In this document: one piece after another, positions 1-9,438 of the stretch
Layout: each line of letters begins with the position of its first letter
How positions within the stretch are numbered: the stretch's first letter is position 1
DNA from: UBA1014 sp964344035
GTDB lineage: Bacteria > SAR324 > NAC60-12
Length of the DNA: 64,000 nucleotides
Assembly (NCBI GenBank): GCA_964344035.1
Contig: CAYFLK010000001.1
Coordinates: forward strand, 1-64,000
Direction of reading: 5' to 3'
Notes under the pieces: model-generated
The model's input: only the letters and a program-made list of their open reading frames with translations
Told to the model about the DNA's origin: nothing
Databases searched by the model: none
Made by a program: the position numbers and the translations under genes

Positions 1-62
1 AAATATAATCGTAATGTTCCGTTACTTTTTTAAGAATCGCTCAATTTAGGTTATACAAACAT

Positions 63-1466
63 TCAGTGCCCCAACTGATCCCTCGCGTCCCGCAGGGCGG
101 TTCGGAGTCCCTCCTCGATTACCGGGTGATAGAAAGGCATGGAGAGCATTTCGCGGATATTCATGCGCTGCTGATGTGACCAGGCAAGCAGATGTGCGAG
201 GTGTTCCACGTGCGGACCGATGGCCTCCGCGCCGAGCAGCCTTCCGGAACCGCGTTCGGCGTAAACGTGCAACTGACCGCGGTTTTTCAGCATAATCCTG
301 CTTCGTCCCTGGTTTGCAAACGAAACCTTTCCGGTGACAAATTCCTGTATTTGCAGCTCTTTCCATGACTGTCCAAGCACGGCGATTTGAGGATCACAAA
401 AGACGATGGTAAGCGGAGAACTTCGGCTGCCCTCTTTGACCTCCGGATATCTCCCCGCGTTATCCCCGGCAATACGTCCTTCATCAGCGGCTTCATGCAG
501 GACCGGGAGTTGGTGGTTCACATCTCCGGCTATAAAAACCGGGCTGTTGCCGCACTGCATCGTATTCGCATTAAATACCGGAATGCCACGTACATCGCAT
601 TCCAGGGATGTGTTTTCCAGTCCAAGGTTGCCGACATTGGGTGAACGCCCCGTAGCCGCCATCACCCGTTCAAAATGTTCTTCAACAATCCTTCCCCCGG
701 AGGAAGTTTCATAGCGTACGAGAACTCGGTCTTCTATCCGCTCTACGGACAGCACTTTGACAGGAGAGGTAAACGGGAATTCGTGCCGAAAAATCAGCTC
801 GGCTGTTTCGATAATTCCGGGGTCAGTGACCGGGCCGGCACGGAGGCTGCGTCCGAAAATCCGGACACGCACCCCGAGTCGGTGCAGGGCCTGACCGATT
901 TCTAAGCCGATTACTCCCGACCCGAACACCGCGACCGATTCAGGCAGAGATGTCCATTCAAAAACATCGTCATTGACAGCGAGGCGGTCTCCAAGTTCGT
1001 GCAGAAATTCCGGCACGACAGGAGTTGAACCGGTGGCAATCACAACTCGTGCCGCATTCACCCTGGTTTCATCTACCATCAGTACTCCGTCTTGAAGAAA
1101 CCTGGCTCTGCCTTTCAGTTGGAAACGTTCTTCAATCGCGTTCACAGATTCCATCACAAACCCGACAAATCGGTCCCGCTCCCTGCGGACACGGTCCATC
1201 ACCGCTTCTCCGTCGATATGCACATCACCTGAATGCACTCCGAACCGGGGGGCAATTCCGATTCCATGAGCCGCTTCCGCCGCCGCGATCAGCAGTTTGC
1301 TGGGCATGCAGCCGACTCGTGCGCAGGTGGTGCCATAGGGGCCTTTCTCAATCAACACCAACCGGTCGGTGTGTTCTTGCGCGGCACGAAATGCCGGCAG
1401 TCCGGCAGATCCGGCGCCGATCACCGCAACATCGGCATGCAGTGTTGTTGAACTGATAGTTTGCAC
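63..1466 (-). CDS. Pyridine nucleotide-disulfide oxidoreductase (dihydrolipoamide dehydrogenase-like)
   Basis: A 467-residue class I flavoprotein disulfide reductase. The FAD-binding GxGxxG lies at residues 17-22, the redox-active pair is Cys48/Cys53 (CARVGC), a second Rossmann motif (GSGVIGLEIG) marks the NAD(P)H site, and the C-terminal dyad is His447-Pro...Glu452. All residues for hydride transfer from NAD(P)H through FAD to a disulfide are therefore present. The family includes Lpd, glutathione reductase and mercuric reductase; the CARVGC spacing and C-terminal HPxxEE favour a dihydrolipoamide-dehydrogenase-like enzyme. There is no lipoyl domain and no pyruvate or 2-oxoglutarate dehydrogenase gene nearby, so this is probably a stand-alone paralogue of unknown physiological disulfide. 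It is transcribed divergently from the transglycosylase. Confidence 0.85.
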   Translation of the reverse strand: MQTISSTTLHADVAVIGAGSAGLPAFRAAQEHTDRLVLIEKGPYGTTCARVGCMPSKLLIAAAEAAHGIGIAPRFGVHSGDVHIDGEAVMDRVRRERDRFVGFVMESVNAIEERFQLKGRARFLQDGVLMVDETRVNAARVVIATGSTPVVPEFLHELGDRLAVNDDVFEWTSLPESVAVFGSGVIGLEIGQALHRLGVRVRIFGRSLRAGPVTDPGIIETAELIFRHEFPFTSPVKVLSVERIEDRVLVRYETSSGGRIVEEHFERVMAATGRSPNVGNLGLENTSLECDVRGIPVFNANTMQCGNSPVFIAGDVNHQLPVLHEAADEGRIAGDNAGRYPEVKEGSRSSPLTIVFCDPQIAVLGQSWKELQIQEFVTGKVSFANQGRSRIMLKNRGQLHVYAERGSGRLLGAEAIGPHVEHLAHLLAWSHQQRMNIREMLSMPFYHPVIEEGLRTALRDARDQLGH

Positions 1467-1571
1467 GTTTTTCCTTGAGTACTAAGCTTTGTGAAATGGC
1501 ATGCGACTGCCCGCTTCAACTTGTCTTCTAAGATTCGCAGGCAGGCATAGATGATTTAAGGAGGAATCGCG

Positions 1572-3044
1572 ATGCGTATAAACACGATTCCTGTTGGATT
1601 ACCTGATTTTAACTCAACCGTGCAAAATCACACTTCAGTTCTAAAACAGACCCCCTTCGGCAAAAGAATATTCCCTCCGGACTTAATTCCCGGAAGGAAG
1701 CTGAAGGCGTTATTTCTACTGGTTTTCGCATTCATGATTCCGGGCATGTGCCTGGAAAATTCTGTTCCCTTCCAAAGCCCATCCGGTTATGCCGCGTATC
1801 CTCAAAACCCGGCAGAGAACCAGGATTATACCCGACAATCGATTTGGCGGGAGAAAACGCAATTAATCCCCTCAAGCCATGCGGAAATCACTTTGAACAC
1901 AATCGGCTGGAAATCGGAAGATGTACATGCCGAATTTCTAAGGGAGCGGCATCCCTATCACATCAATCCCATCGGCAGCCAGCTGTTCCGGATTTTTGTG
2001 GAATACGATCTTGTCAGCCGCCTGCGATATAAACGTGGCGTCGGACGCCTTTTTGAACACAAAACCGTGCATGAACTTTCAGATTATCTGCAACAAAGCC
2101 GATGGTATAGGGAAGCATTGAAACGTTACACAACGTACGAGCAATACGGGTTTTCTGAAAACAGGATGGTCCGCACGCTGCTGGCAATGCACACGAGTGC
2201 ACATTTTTTCGATGTCCCTTATCCCACCCTGTTTTGTCTTTTTTTTCAGGAATCAAAACTGGATTTCAAGGCAGTCAGCCGGACCGGAGCGAGGGGGATC
2301 GGGCAATTGACCTCGATCGCCTTAAGGGAAATGATCCGCCAAAGGAAAAGAAAAAGCAACGAGCAGCTGCTGCAAAGCGCTTACAGGCATTTGAACAGCA
2401 TTTATCACGACCCCCTCATTCATGAGTGGATGGGGGAAATGGGCTTGCATCCGCGCTTCCCTCAACTTGAGGAACTGCCGAAATCGCTCCTTCCTGTACC
2501 TTCCACGCGCATGATCGTGCCGAAGGTCATACGTTCGTTAAAGTCCCGCGGAGCAGCATTTGCAAAAAATACGGGGTTGGTGCGGCTGCTGATCCGCAAG
2601 GCTCAGTGGGGGGAAACACTGCCAATCCGGTATGCGCAAACACAACAGGTATTTGTGAACGTGCTTGAAAAAACCCAGGCCCGCAATCCCGCGAGCATAC
2701 ATCATATTGAAACCAATGTACTCCTGTCTTCAATGCTTTTCAGCCGCTATTACCGCTACCGCTGGAGTCATCCGAAAGGCGCATTCAGCCTGAATCCCGG
2801 GTCCCGGGCACTGCTCGCGGTGGCCGCTTACAATCATGGCCCAAGCGGCGCCCGCCGGTTATTGATTCATTTACAAAACGAGTTTCCCAAACTGGATTTC
2901 GCGGATATTTCCGCGGTGGAATTAGCACGGTTGTTCACACCTATACGTTTGGCGAAGGCGCTGCGCCGGCCATATCGAAAAGTCAGGGAGGCCGGCAGAC
3001 ATGTACGCCAAGTACTGCGATGTTCCAACAGCGGGTTCACTTGA
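1572..3044 (+). CDS. Lytic transglycosylase, SLT domain
   Basis: A 490-residue protein with a hydrophobic segment around residues 45-60 (signal anchor) and a C-terminal lysozyme-like SLT domain. The putative catalytic acid is Glu227 in QESKLDF, followed by the family GARGIGQL motif; the AAYNHGP motif (Tyr420-Asn421) closes the fold. Such enzymes cleave the MurNAc-GlcNAc bond in periplasmic peptidoglycan with formation of 1,6-anhydroMurNAc. About 190 residues separate the two motifs, more than in Slt or MltC, so the domain carries a large insertion. The start at 1572 has an excellent AAGGAGG ribosome site, although the hydrophobic stretch begins about 40 residues in. Its 3' end converges on the glycosyltransferase on the other strand. 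Confidence 0.8.
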   Translation: MRINTIPVGLPDFNSTVQNHTSVLKQTPFGKRIFPPDLIPGRKLKALFLLVFAFMIPGMCLENSVPFQSPSGYAAYPQNPAENQDYTRQSIWREKTQLIPSSHAEITLNTIGWKSEDVHAEFLRERHPYHINPIGSQLFRIFVEYDLVSRLRYKRGVGRLFEHKTVHELSDYLQQSRWYREALKRYTTYEQYGFSENRMVRTLLAMHTSAHFFDVPYPTLFCLFFQESKLDFKAVSRTGARGIGQLTSIALREMIRQRKRKSNEQLLQSAYRHLNSIYHDPLIHEWMGEMGLHPRFPQLEELPKSLLPVPSTRMIVPKVIRSLKSRGAAFAKNTGLVRLLIRKAQWGETLPIRYAQTQQVFVNVLEKTQARNPASIHHIETNVLLSSMLFSRYYRYRWSHPKGAFSLNPGSRALLAVAAYNHGPSGARRLLIHLQNEFPKLDFADISAVELARLFTPIRLAKALRRPYRKVREAGRHVRQVLRCSNSGFT

Positions 3045-3064
3045 AGTTGTAGGGATGAACAAAA

Positions 3065-4765
3065 TCATTGACCTGTTTTTGCGGGCAGACGATAGAGCAC
3101 GAATTCCCCGGCATCACGGTCCCGTTTCAACAAAGGATGTTCGCGGATCAGGCTTTGCTCGTGTTTCTTTTTGGTAATCACGGAAATTGTTCGATTCCCC
3201 TTCGTATCGAGAATGGTTGGATCTCCCGGGAATTTATAGGTATGCAGCATGGTGATCGGCCGCCTGCCGTAAAACAGTGCGGCAAATGAAACGTAGCGGT
3301 AAAACACAAGGTGCTGCTTCTCCCTGTGCACTTCTTCAACCAGCGATAGCATCGGGTCCTGCAAGTAACTTAGCCCGAGAGGAACCTGGTACCTCCACAA
3401 ACCCTGGGTCCAAAAGAGCATGCCTACGGCCATCAACGCAATTCCGGATTTCATCCATTTCAGGGCACAAGCGGCGCTTCCCAAAACAAACAGCAACAGC
3501 ATCATGATCCCACACCAGTATATGGCCGCGGGAATAGCCCAATTGAACCCCGGAGTCACCTTCTCAATTTCATTCTGTGCGAGATGGGGAAAAACCATGA
3601 ACCCAACCGCAAGCAACACGCCGGTGAGTGGCAGCAATATCCAGAACCAGGGTGGGAAAACTGCTCCGGTACGCATGCGGCTTTCCAGCATCGAAGCAGC
3701 CCACAGGGAAAGGGGGATGTAGACGGAGGCCGAGTAATGCGGAAGTTTCGTGCTAACCAGCGAAAAAAGGGCCAGCACGAACAGCACCCAACTAGCCGAA
3801 AGTCTCAGCAGCGGTGAAATCGTTGAATCGAAGCTGCCCGGTTTGAAAGGTCCGAGAAGCAGAACCGCTGTCCAAGGAAGCATGCCAAACAGGGCAGTCA
3901 GCCAGTGGTAATAAAACGGTCCGGTGTGTCCTTCCAGGGGACGGTTGAAAAGCATAAGCTGAAACCGGACAAAGCCCTTGATAAACTCGCTGCCATGGAC
4001 CACCCAGTTTGCAGCGTACCAGGAACAAGCGACAGAAAGCGACAAAACTCCGCAAAAGATAAAATGCGTGATCGGCACTTTGGGTTGGGGCGATAGAATC
4101 TTGTAACCCGCAAAAGCAACCAATGGGATTACTCCGCCAAGGGGGCCCTTGGTGAGCACAGCCAGTCCCATGAAAATGCTTGCCGCAGTAAGCATGAACC
4201 AGTGCGACGTGAAGACCGGAGTGAGGGTAGAATGAAAATTGTCGTTTCCGGTACCGAATTTGTCCTTGTACGGAGTGCTAACTTTTTGCCGCTGAAAAAT
4301 GGAGTCATATGCGAGTAGGAGGCAGGCGGACAGGGCGATGAAGAGGTTAAATGTGTGATCGATCACCGCACTGCGGGCGAACACGCCCGGCAAGAGGGAC
4401 GTCAGGAATATCAGCCCCCAGAGCATTCCAAGGCGGTGTGAAAAAGCCAGGCGGCCAGCAGTATAACAAACAATTGTCAGCAGCAGGCCGGAGACCGCCG
4501 AAGGAAACCTGGCGGCAAATTCACTTATGCCAAATAGATGATAGGCCGCTGATTGCAGCCAGAAGAAAAGAGGGGGTTTTTCCGCGAAAGGGTGATTGTT
4601 AATGGTGATGTTGAGATAGTCCCCCCGCAACACCATTTGACGGCTGGCTTCCGCATAGATGTTCTCGTCCCAGTCGATTAGTTCCGCGCTGTCAAGTCCC
4701 GGAAACAGCAGTATCAGGGCTAGAAGGACGAGAAAAAGCAGTTGCAGTCCTTCTGCTTGCCTCAC
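3065..4765 (-). CDS. ArnT/PMT-family glycosyltransferase (GT39/83), multi-pass membrane protein
   Basis: A 566-residue integral membrane protein with about 12 hydrophobic segments. After the first membrane span it carries the WDE motif (Asp33-Glu34) in the periplasmic loop, the position of the catalytic acid in ArnT and protein O-mannosyltransferases, followed by the family-typical HPFAEKPPLFFW stretch. These enzymes use undecaprenyl- or dolichyl-phosphate-linked sugars as donors and glycosylate lipid A, lipids or proteins at the periplasmic face. Its start overlaps the stop of the upstream WecA-type gene by 4 bases, so the two are translationally coupled. That suggests the upstream enzyme supplies or is linked to the lipid-phosphate sugar pathway. 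The acceptor cannot be read from sequence. Confidence 0.8.
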   Translation of the reverse strand: MRQAEGLQLLFLVLLALILLFPGLDSAELIDWDENIYAEASRQMVLRGDYLNITINNHPFAEKPPLFFWLQSAAYHLFGISEFAARFPSAVSGLLLTIVCYTAGRLAFSHRLGMLWGLIFLTSLLPGVFARSAVIDHTFNLFIALSACLLLAYDSIFQRQKVSTPYKDKFGTGNDNFHSTLTPVFTSHWFMLTAASIFMGLAVLTKGPLGGVIPLVAFAGYKILSPQPKVPITHFIFCGVLSLSVACSWYAANWVVHGSEFIKGFVRFQLMLFNRPLEGHTGPFYYHWLTALFGMLPWTAVLLLGPFKPGSFDSTISPLLRLSASWVLFVLALFSLVSTKLPHYSASVYIPLSLWAASMLESRMRTGAVFPPWFWILLPLTGVLLAVGFMVFPHLAQNEIEKVTPGFNWAIPAAIYWCGIMMLLLFVLGSAACALKWMKSGIALMAVGMLFWTQGLWRYQVPLGLSYLQDPMLSLVEEVHREKQHLVFYRYVSFAALFYGRRPITMLHTYKFPGDPTILDTKGNRTISVITKKKHEQSLIREHPLLKRDRDAGEFVLYRLPAKTGQ

Positions 4766-6264
4766 GATCCAGCGCCTTTTTCCAGTCCCGCATCGGAAAT
4801 TCCTGTCGCCATGCGGATATGCCTACGCTCCCCTTTTTCATCAAACATCTGCAACTGCCCGATTAGTATAGGCACCACTCGCTCCATTAACTCCCCTTTG
4901 ACGTCTGAATCTAAATTTATCTGGTGCAGGGGCAGTTTCAAACGCACCTCATAAGGCGAATGCAGGAAAACAAGGTGGCGGGTCGTCTGTTCCGTGTTAG
5001 CGAAGGAAGGATCACGGTGCAGTGTATTCCCGTTGTTAAAAACTGCGAATCCGTCAATTCCAACCAGCATGCACCAGAAACTGAAGCTGCGGAAAAGCTC
5101 GTCCAGGGTTTGGTCCTTGAGCAGGAACATATCCATGTTTTCCGAAATGCTCAGCATCAGGTTGCGTTGACGTTTCATCCGGGGCTGCTTGCGCAGAGAG
5201 GCAAAAGGTTTTTTGATGATGTCATATTCCAGCGTAAGCAGCACCAGGTACGCAAGTAGAACCGCGGCAAGATACAGGTAGGTGTGTAGGGCGGAGTCCA
5301 AGTGATAGATGCTGACCGCCAGTCCTCCGAAGACCAGGCTGACCATGAACAGGAAAAGAATTGCTTGCCATGTTGAGAGTCCGCGGTTGAGCAGCCGGTG
5401 ATGAAAGTGGTCCCGGTCAGCGGAATAAAACGGAATGCCGCGAAGATAACGTCTGAACAAAGAAAAGGAGGTATCCAGGATTGGAACTGCAAGAATAAGC
5501 ACCGGCACCAGATTGACTGCCCCGCTTCCGGGCGCAGCCACTGACCGGAGGGAAAGTACGGCCAGCATGTACCCGAGAAAAAGGCTTCCGGAATCACCCA
5601 TGAACAAAGCCGCCGGGGGATTGTTGAACAGCCAGAAACCAAGAGTTGCGCCAAGAAGCGCAGCACACAGAATCAATTCAACTTCTCTTCCATGGATAAA
5701 GGAGATATATCCCAAAAAACAAAGAGCGATCAAGGATATGCCTGAGGCAAGTCCGTCGAGGCCATCCACCAGGTTGACCGCGTTCATAATGCCGATGATC
5801 CAGAATAATGTCAGTGGGAACCCCATCCAGCCCAATTGCAGATTTGCGCCGAACAACGGCAAATCAAGCGTGTGTACCCGCAACCCGAAATAGCTTACCA
5901 TTGCACCGATGAGGATCTGCCCCATCAATTTGTACCGCGCGCGAATTGGCCAGAGATCGTCAGCCAGTCCTAAAAGGAATGCTCCCAATGCCCCCGTCAG
6001 CAGGACAGGATCAGCGAGAAATTCAGGGCCGATGCCCCTTTCTGATGCGGGGAGCAGAAAAATGACCACAACAGTCAGAAAAAAAGCACCGGCGATACCC
6101 AATCCTCCGAAACGTGAAATATTGCCACGGTGCTGGTCCCGCAGGCTTTGCGCTCGTGCAGTCTGTCGATGGCCGCTCATCCTGAAAAACACTATCAGTA
6201 TCAATGCCGTGCTGAGTACAAGGCCGATGGTGAAGGTAAAGATGAGCAGTTTGGTGAGAGTCAT
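4762..6264 (-). CDS. MraY/WecA-family undecaprenyl-phosphate sugar-1-phosphate transferase with C-terminal extension
   Basis: The core (about residues 1-345) has 10-11 membrane spans and all family motifs: ADD (Asp102-Asp103), NAVNLVDGLDG (161-171), MGDSGS (Asp224) and the HFHH histidine loop (286-289). Such enzymes transfer a sugar-1-phosphate from a UDP-sugar to undecaprenyl phosphate at the inner face of the membrane, the first committed step of O-antigen, enterobacterial common antigen or capsule synthesis. The histidine-loop form is WecA-like rather than MraY-like, and there is no mur cluster nearby. Unusual is the tail of roughly 150 residues (350-500), soluble and charged, resembling no domain I recognise. 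The gene overlaps the downstream ArnT-like gene by 4 bases. Confidence 0.87.
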   Translation of the reverse strand: MTLTKLLIFTFTIGLVLSTALILIVFFRMSGHRQTARAQSLRDQHRGNISRFGGLGIAGAFFLTVVVIFLLPASERGIGPEFLADPVLLTGALGAFLLGLADDLWPIRARYKLMGQILIGAMVSYFGLRVHTLDLPLFGANLQLGWMGFPLTLFWIIGIMNAVNLVDGLDGLASGISLIALCFLGYISFIHGREVELILCAALLGATLGFWLFNNPPAALFMGDSGSLFLGYMLAVLSLRSVAAPGSGAVNLVPVLILAVPILDTSFSLFRRYLRGIPFYSADRDHFHHRLLNRGLSTWQAILFLFMVSLVFGGLAVSIYHLDSALHTYLYLAAVLLAYLVLLTLEYDIIKKPFASLRKQPRMKRQRNLMLSISENMDMFLLKDQTLDELFRSFSFWCMLVGIDGFAVFNNGNTLHRDPSFANTEQTTRHLVFLHSPYEVRLKLPLHQINLDSDVKGELMERVVPILIGQLQMFDEKGERRHIRMATGISDAGLEKGAGS

Positions 6265-6339
6265 GATAATAGATGAAAAACAGAGGGTTAGCGCACAACT
6301 AAGATACGCCAGTCATACAACCCTCGCAAGTCTTATGCC

Positions 6340-8184
6340 CTATTGATATCCGGATGCCTGAAGTTGAAACAATTCCGCGTAGTGTCCCTGTTCCTTCAGC
6401 AGCTGTTCATGCGGACCGTCTTCAAGCAGTTTTCCCATGTGCAGCACCAGGATCCGGTCGGCCATGCGTACGGTTGAGAAACGGTGGGAAATGAGCACGG
6501 CACATTTTTCGCGTGTCAATTCCACGAAGCGGCTGAAGATCTGGTGCTCAGCACGCGCGTCAAGGGCCGCGGTGGGTTCATCGAGGATCAGCAGTTCTGC
6601 GTCCCGCATGTATGCGCGTGCGAGGGCGATCTTCTGCCACTCTCCCCCGGAAAGGTTGGTGCCATGCCGGAACCAGCGCCCTATGCGCTGATCATAACCA
6701 TCTGGAAGACGCGCGATGACAGTGTCCGCGAGACTTCGTCGTGCGGCCTCGACTATCCTGTTCCGATTATTCAATTCCTCGATGCGGCCGACAGCGATGT
6801 TTTCCGAGGCTGTCAGGTGATACTTGACAAAATCCTGGAATATTACTCCAACAGAGTGACGCAGTTCATCCAGATCATACTCCCTCAGGTCCCGTCCGTC
6901 CAAAAGTATCCTTCCGCTGCTGGGATCATGCAGCCTGGTAAAAAGCTTGACCAGTGTTGTCTTGCCGGCGCCGTTCTCCCCGACGAGAGCCAGCTTCTCC
7001 CGAGACCGCAGTTTAAAAGAAACCCGGTTCAATACCATTTGATCGCTGTTCGGGTAATGAAAACTTACGTTTTCAAAAACGAAGCCCTGCCTCACCGGGG
7101 AAGGGAACCGAATGGCTTTGGGGGGTGTTTTCACTTGCGGTTCGAGCGCGAGGAAATCGAACAGGTCACTCAGATAAAGGGCGCTTTCGGCTATGGCTGA
7201 AAAACGGTTCAGCAGGCTTTCCATCAGGGTGCGCATGCGCAAAAATGAGCCGGAGAGAAAAGTCAGGTCTCCGAGGCTGAGACGCCCCTGCACGGTTTGG
7301 TAGATGATCACCGCGTAAGCAGTGTAATAACCTATGCTGCCGATGACCGAAAGCGAGCCCCCCCAGGCCGCTCTCCGCAGCGACAATGACCGGTTTACGC
7401 TATAAAATTCACTTGCCAGTCTGCGGTAGCGGGACTGAAGAAAATTCGACAAGCCGAAAATTTTCACTTCCTTTGCGGTTTCATCGCTGGCGCCGGCAAA
7501 GCGCAGGTAATCCAGCTCGCGTCTCTCCTCTGTCCATCCGTACATCAGCGAATAACTGAGCCCGGTGAAATGGGTTTCCCCCAGAAACGCTGGAATCAGG
7601 GCGATTGCCAGAAAGAGCAGCAGCCACGCGTTAAAGGCAATAAGGGCTACCGAAAGGGAGACCACCGTCATCATGTCCTGAACCTGGTTCAAGGTCTGGG
7701 ACATCAGCAGGATGCGGTTAGAGGCTTGACGGCGGGCGCGCTCCAGTTTGTCGTAAAACTCGGAGTCCTCGAAATGCGCAATGTCCAGCATCGCCGCATG
7801 GTCCATCAGCTTGAGTGAAATGTCGTGTGAAACCAGATCACCCAGCAAACTGTCCACCACCGCAATCCCTCGTCCGGTCATGTCAGTCAAAGCCGCAAGT
7901 GCCAGTTCTATACCGACCAAGGTCCAAATATGGTTGAAATCAGGCGATTCCTGGTTTATCAGCCAAACCACTTCATCGATGATCAGCTTGCCGACATACA
8001 GCATCCCGAGAGGTAGCAGGGCACGGACAATCCTGAGCAGCACGTTCGTCGCGCTAAGTCCCCGGTTGCAGGACCAGATCAGCATTATGAACCGGGGGAG
8101 GTTTCTCAGCGCGGACAATCTTTCAGCAACACTCAACTCCAGTTTGCTGCCATGTGGACCCCCTCGGGATTTGGAATGTGCCAT
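6340..8184 (-). CDS. ABC transporter, fused permease/ATPase (exporter type)
   Basis: A 614-residue half-transporter: an N-terminal six-span membrane domain (about residues 30-340) and a C-terminal nucleotide-binding domain with Walker A GENGAGKTT, signature LSGGE, Walker B LLILDEPTAALD and the switch histidine in ISHRFSTV. It would dimerise to drive export of a hydrophobic or peptide-like substrate across the inner membrane. The membrane domain belongs to the divergent group that often sits next to peptide or lipid genes; no precursor peptide gene was found next to it. It is on the same strand as the glycan pair downstream, separated by 75 bases. The substrate is unknown. Confidence 0.88.
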   Translation of the reverse strand: MAHSKSRGGPHGSKLELSVAERLSALRNLPRFIMLIWSCNRGLSATNVLLRIVRALLPLGMLYVGKLIIDEVVWLINQESPDFNHIWTLVGIELALAALTDMTGRGIAVVDSLLGDLVSHDISLKLMDHAAMLDIAHFEDSEFYDKLERARRQASNRILLMSQTLNQVQDMMTVVSLSVALIAFNAWLLLFLAIALIPAFLGETHFTGLSYSLMYGWTEERRELDYLRFAGASDETAKEVKIFGLSNFLQSRYRRLASEFYSVNRSLSLRRAAWGGSLSVIGSIGYYTAYAVIIYQTVQGRLSLGDLTFLSGSFLRMRTLMESLLNRFSAIAESALYLSDLFDFLALEPQVKTPPKAIRFPSPVRQGFVFENVSFHYPNSDQMVLNRVSFKLRSREKLALVGENGAGKTTLVKLFTRLHDPSSGRILLDGRDLREYDLDELRHSVGVIFQDFVKYHLTASENIAVGRIEELNNRNRIVEAARRSLADTVIARLPDGYDQRIGRWFRHGTNLSGGEWQKIALARAYMRDAELLILDEPTAALDARAEHQIFSRFVELTREKCAVLISHRFSTVRMADRILVLHMGKLLEDGPHEQLLKEQGHYAELFQLQASGYQ

Positions 8185-8287
8185 AACTAAAATTGTCGGC
8201 CGGGAAACGATGCGCGCCGCACTCTTCCAGGAAGCACCGGATTCTTATTTGGGGGGAGGACTGGATGCACAGGAATATAACGCGAAG

Positions 8288-8908
8288 TCATCCTGAATGT
8301 GAACGAATGGCAGGATCCCAATCCGGGGCAGTGTAAAGAGTGTTTATCAATTGAACGGGATATTCGATCAGGTCCCACATGTCCATGTGTTTTTGGGCCA
8401 TGAATTTTTCGCTGATTGCCTGTTTCATCATGTCCTGGAAAACGTTGAAATATCCACGGGTATTGACCAACACAATCGGGCCGAGATAAAGTCCCAGTCT
8501 TTTCCAGGTCAAGGCTTCCATGAGTTCCTCGTACGTTCCGCATCCGCCCGGAAGTGCGACTATGCCGTCAACTTCCTCAATCATCATGCGCTTGCGCTCA
8601 TGCAGATCATTAACGATATGCAGTTCGCTCAGCCCTGGGTGTCCCCATTCAAGTTTGTGCATGAATTGCGGAAGCACCCCGATCACCCTTCCTCCTGCTT
8701 CCAGTGCACCGTCGGCAAGGGCGCCCATCGAACCGACCGAACCGCCCCCGTACACAACGCACACTTCGTGCTGTGCTAGAATTCGTCCGGTTTCCGCGGC
8801 AATGACGCGGAATTCCTGAGCGGGCAGAGTGCTTGACGCGCAATAGACGCAGACTCTTCGCAGCAGCCTGCGCTTTTGATTTAATGCCGTAAAGTTCGTT
8901 TCTTCCAT
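8288..8908 (-). CDS. LOG-family protein (cytokinin riboside 5'-monophosphate phosphoribohydrolase-type, TIGR00730)
   Basis: A 206-residue protein with the LOG signature: a glycine-rich YGGGSVGSMG near residues 53-62, HERKRMM, and the PGGCGTYEE nucleotide-binding and catalytic motif about residues 120-128. Family members cleave the N-glycosidic bond of nucleoside 5'-monophosphates (AMP or cytokinin nucleotides) to release base and ribose 5-phosphate. In bacteria without a cytokinin pathway the role is usually nucleotide salvage or housekeeping. No isopentenyltransferase gene is present here, so a hormone role is not supported. It is a single-domain protein of normal length. Confidence 0.9.
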   Translation of the reverse strand: MEETNFTALNQKRRLLRRVCVYCASSTLPAQEFRVIAAETGRILAQHEVCVVYGGGSVGSMGALADGALEAGGRVIGVLPQFMHKLEWGHPGLSELHIVNDLHERKRMMIEEVDGIVALPGGCGTYEELMEALTWKRLGLYLGPIVLVNTRGYFNVFQDMMKQAISEKFMAQKHMDMWDLIEYPVQLINTLYTAPDWDPAIRSHSG

Positions 8909-8939
8909 AAATGAATCTACTTCTTTTTTTCCGGATTGC

Positions 8940-9425
8940 TTAGAGCAGGCGGTACATCACATGGGCGTCCACCAGTCCGTGGTTGGGATGATTGAACGCT
9001 TCCGGGAGCGTGCCTATAATCTGGAAACCCATGGCCTGCCACAAGCGAACAGCCCCGGAGTTGGTTGAAACCACGAGGTTATACTGCATTGCGTGAAATC
9101 CCAGTGCTGCCGCGGTTTCCAGTGAATGTGCGCACATTTTCCTGCCGATGCCCGACCCGCGTCGGTTTGCGGAAACCATGTAGCCGACGTTGCACACGTG
9201 GCTTCCATTTCCCGGATGGTTGGGTTTAATGTAATACGTCCCAAGGACAGCACCTCCCGCTTTTGCCACATAAGTTGCCGAGGGATGATCCATCCATGTC
9301 ATGTATAATTCCACCTCTGTGGAATCAATGGGCAGGGCATAGGTTTCCCCTTTCCGGACCACTTCTTTAATGATCGGCCATATCCGAGGCCAATCTTCTT
9401 CTTCCGCAAGCTCGATTTTCAGCAT
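8940..9425 (-). CDS. GNAT-family N-acetyltransferase
   Basis: A 161-residue single GNAT domain. The acetyl-CoA pyrophosphate-binding motif A is seen as RRGSGIG about residues 91-97, preceded by a beta strand (CNVGYMVS), and motif B follows (AVRLWQAMGFQIIGTLPEAF). It should transfer an acetyl group from acetyl-CoA to a primary amine. The substrate cannot be inferred; FQIIGTLPEAF is frequent in acetyltransferases acting on amino acids or small amines. It is 13 bases upstream of the amidase stop on the same strand, so the two may be co-transcribed. Confidence 0.85.
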   Translation of the reverse strand: MLKIELAEEEDWPRIWPIIKEVVRKGETYALPIDSTEVELYMTWMDHPSATYVAKAGGAVLGTYYIKPNHPGNGSHVCNVGYMVSANRRGSGIGRKMCAHSLETAAALGFHAMQYNLVVSTNSGAVRLWQAMGFQIIGTLPEAFNHPNHGLVDAHVMYRLL

Positions 9426-9438
9426 TTCAGGTCACACG

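Noticed and set aside
6484..7200. 238-residue open frame on the plus strand opposite the first ABC exporter
   Set aside because: It mirrors the codon pattern of the nucleotide-binding domain; no motif and no start signal.
8288..8908. Plant-hormone (cytokinin) activation role for the LOG protein
   Set aside because: No isopentenyltransferase or other cytokinin gene nearby; LOG proteins are widespread in bacteria that make no cytokinin.
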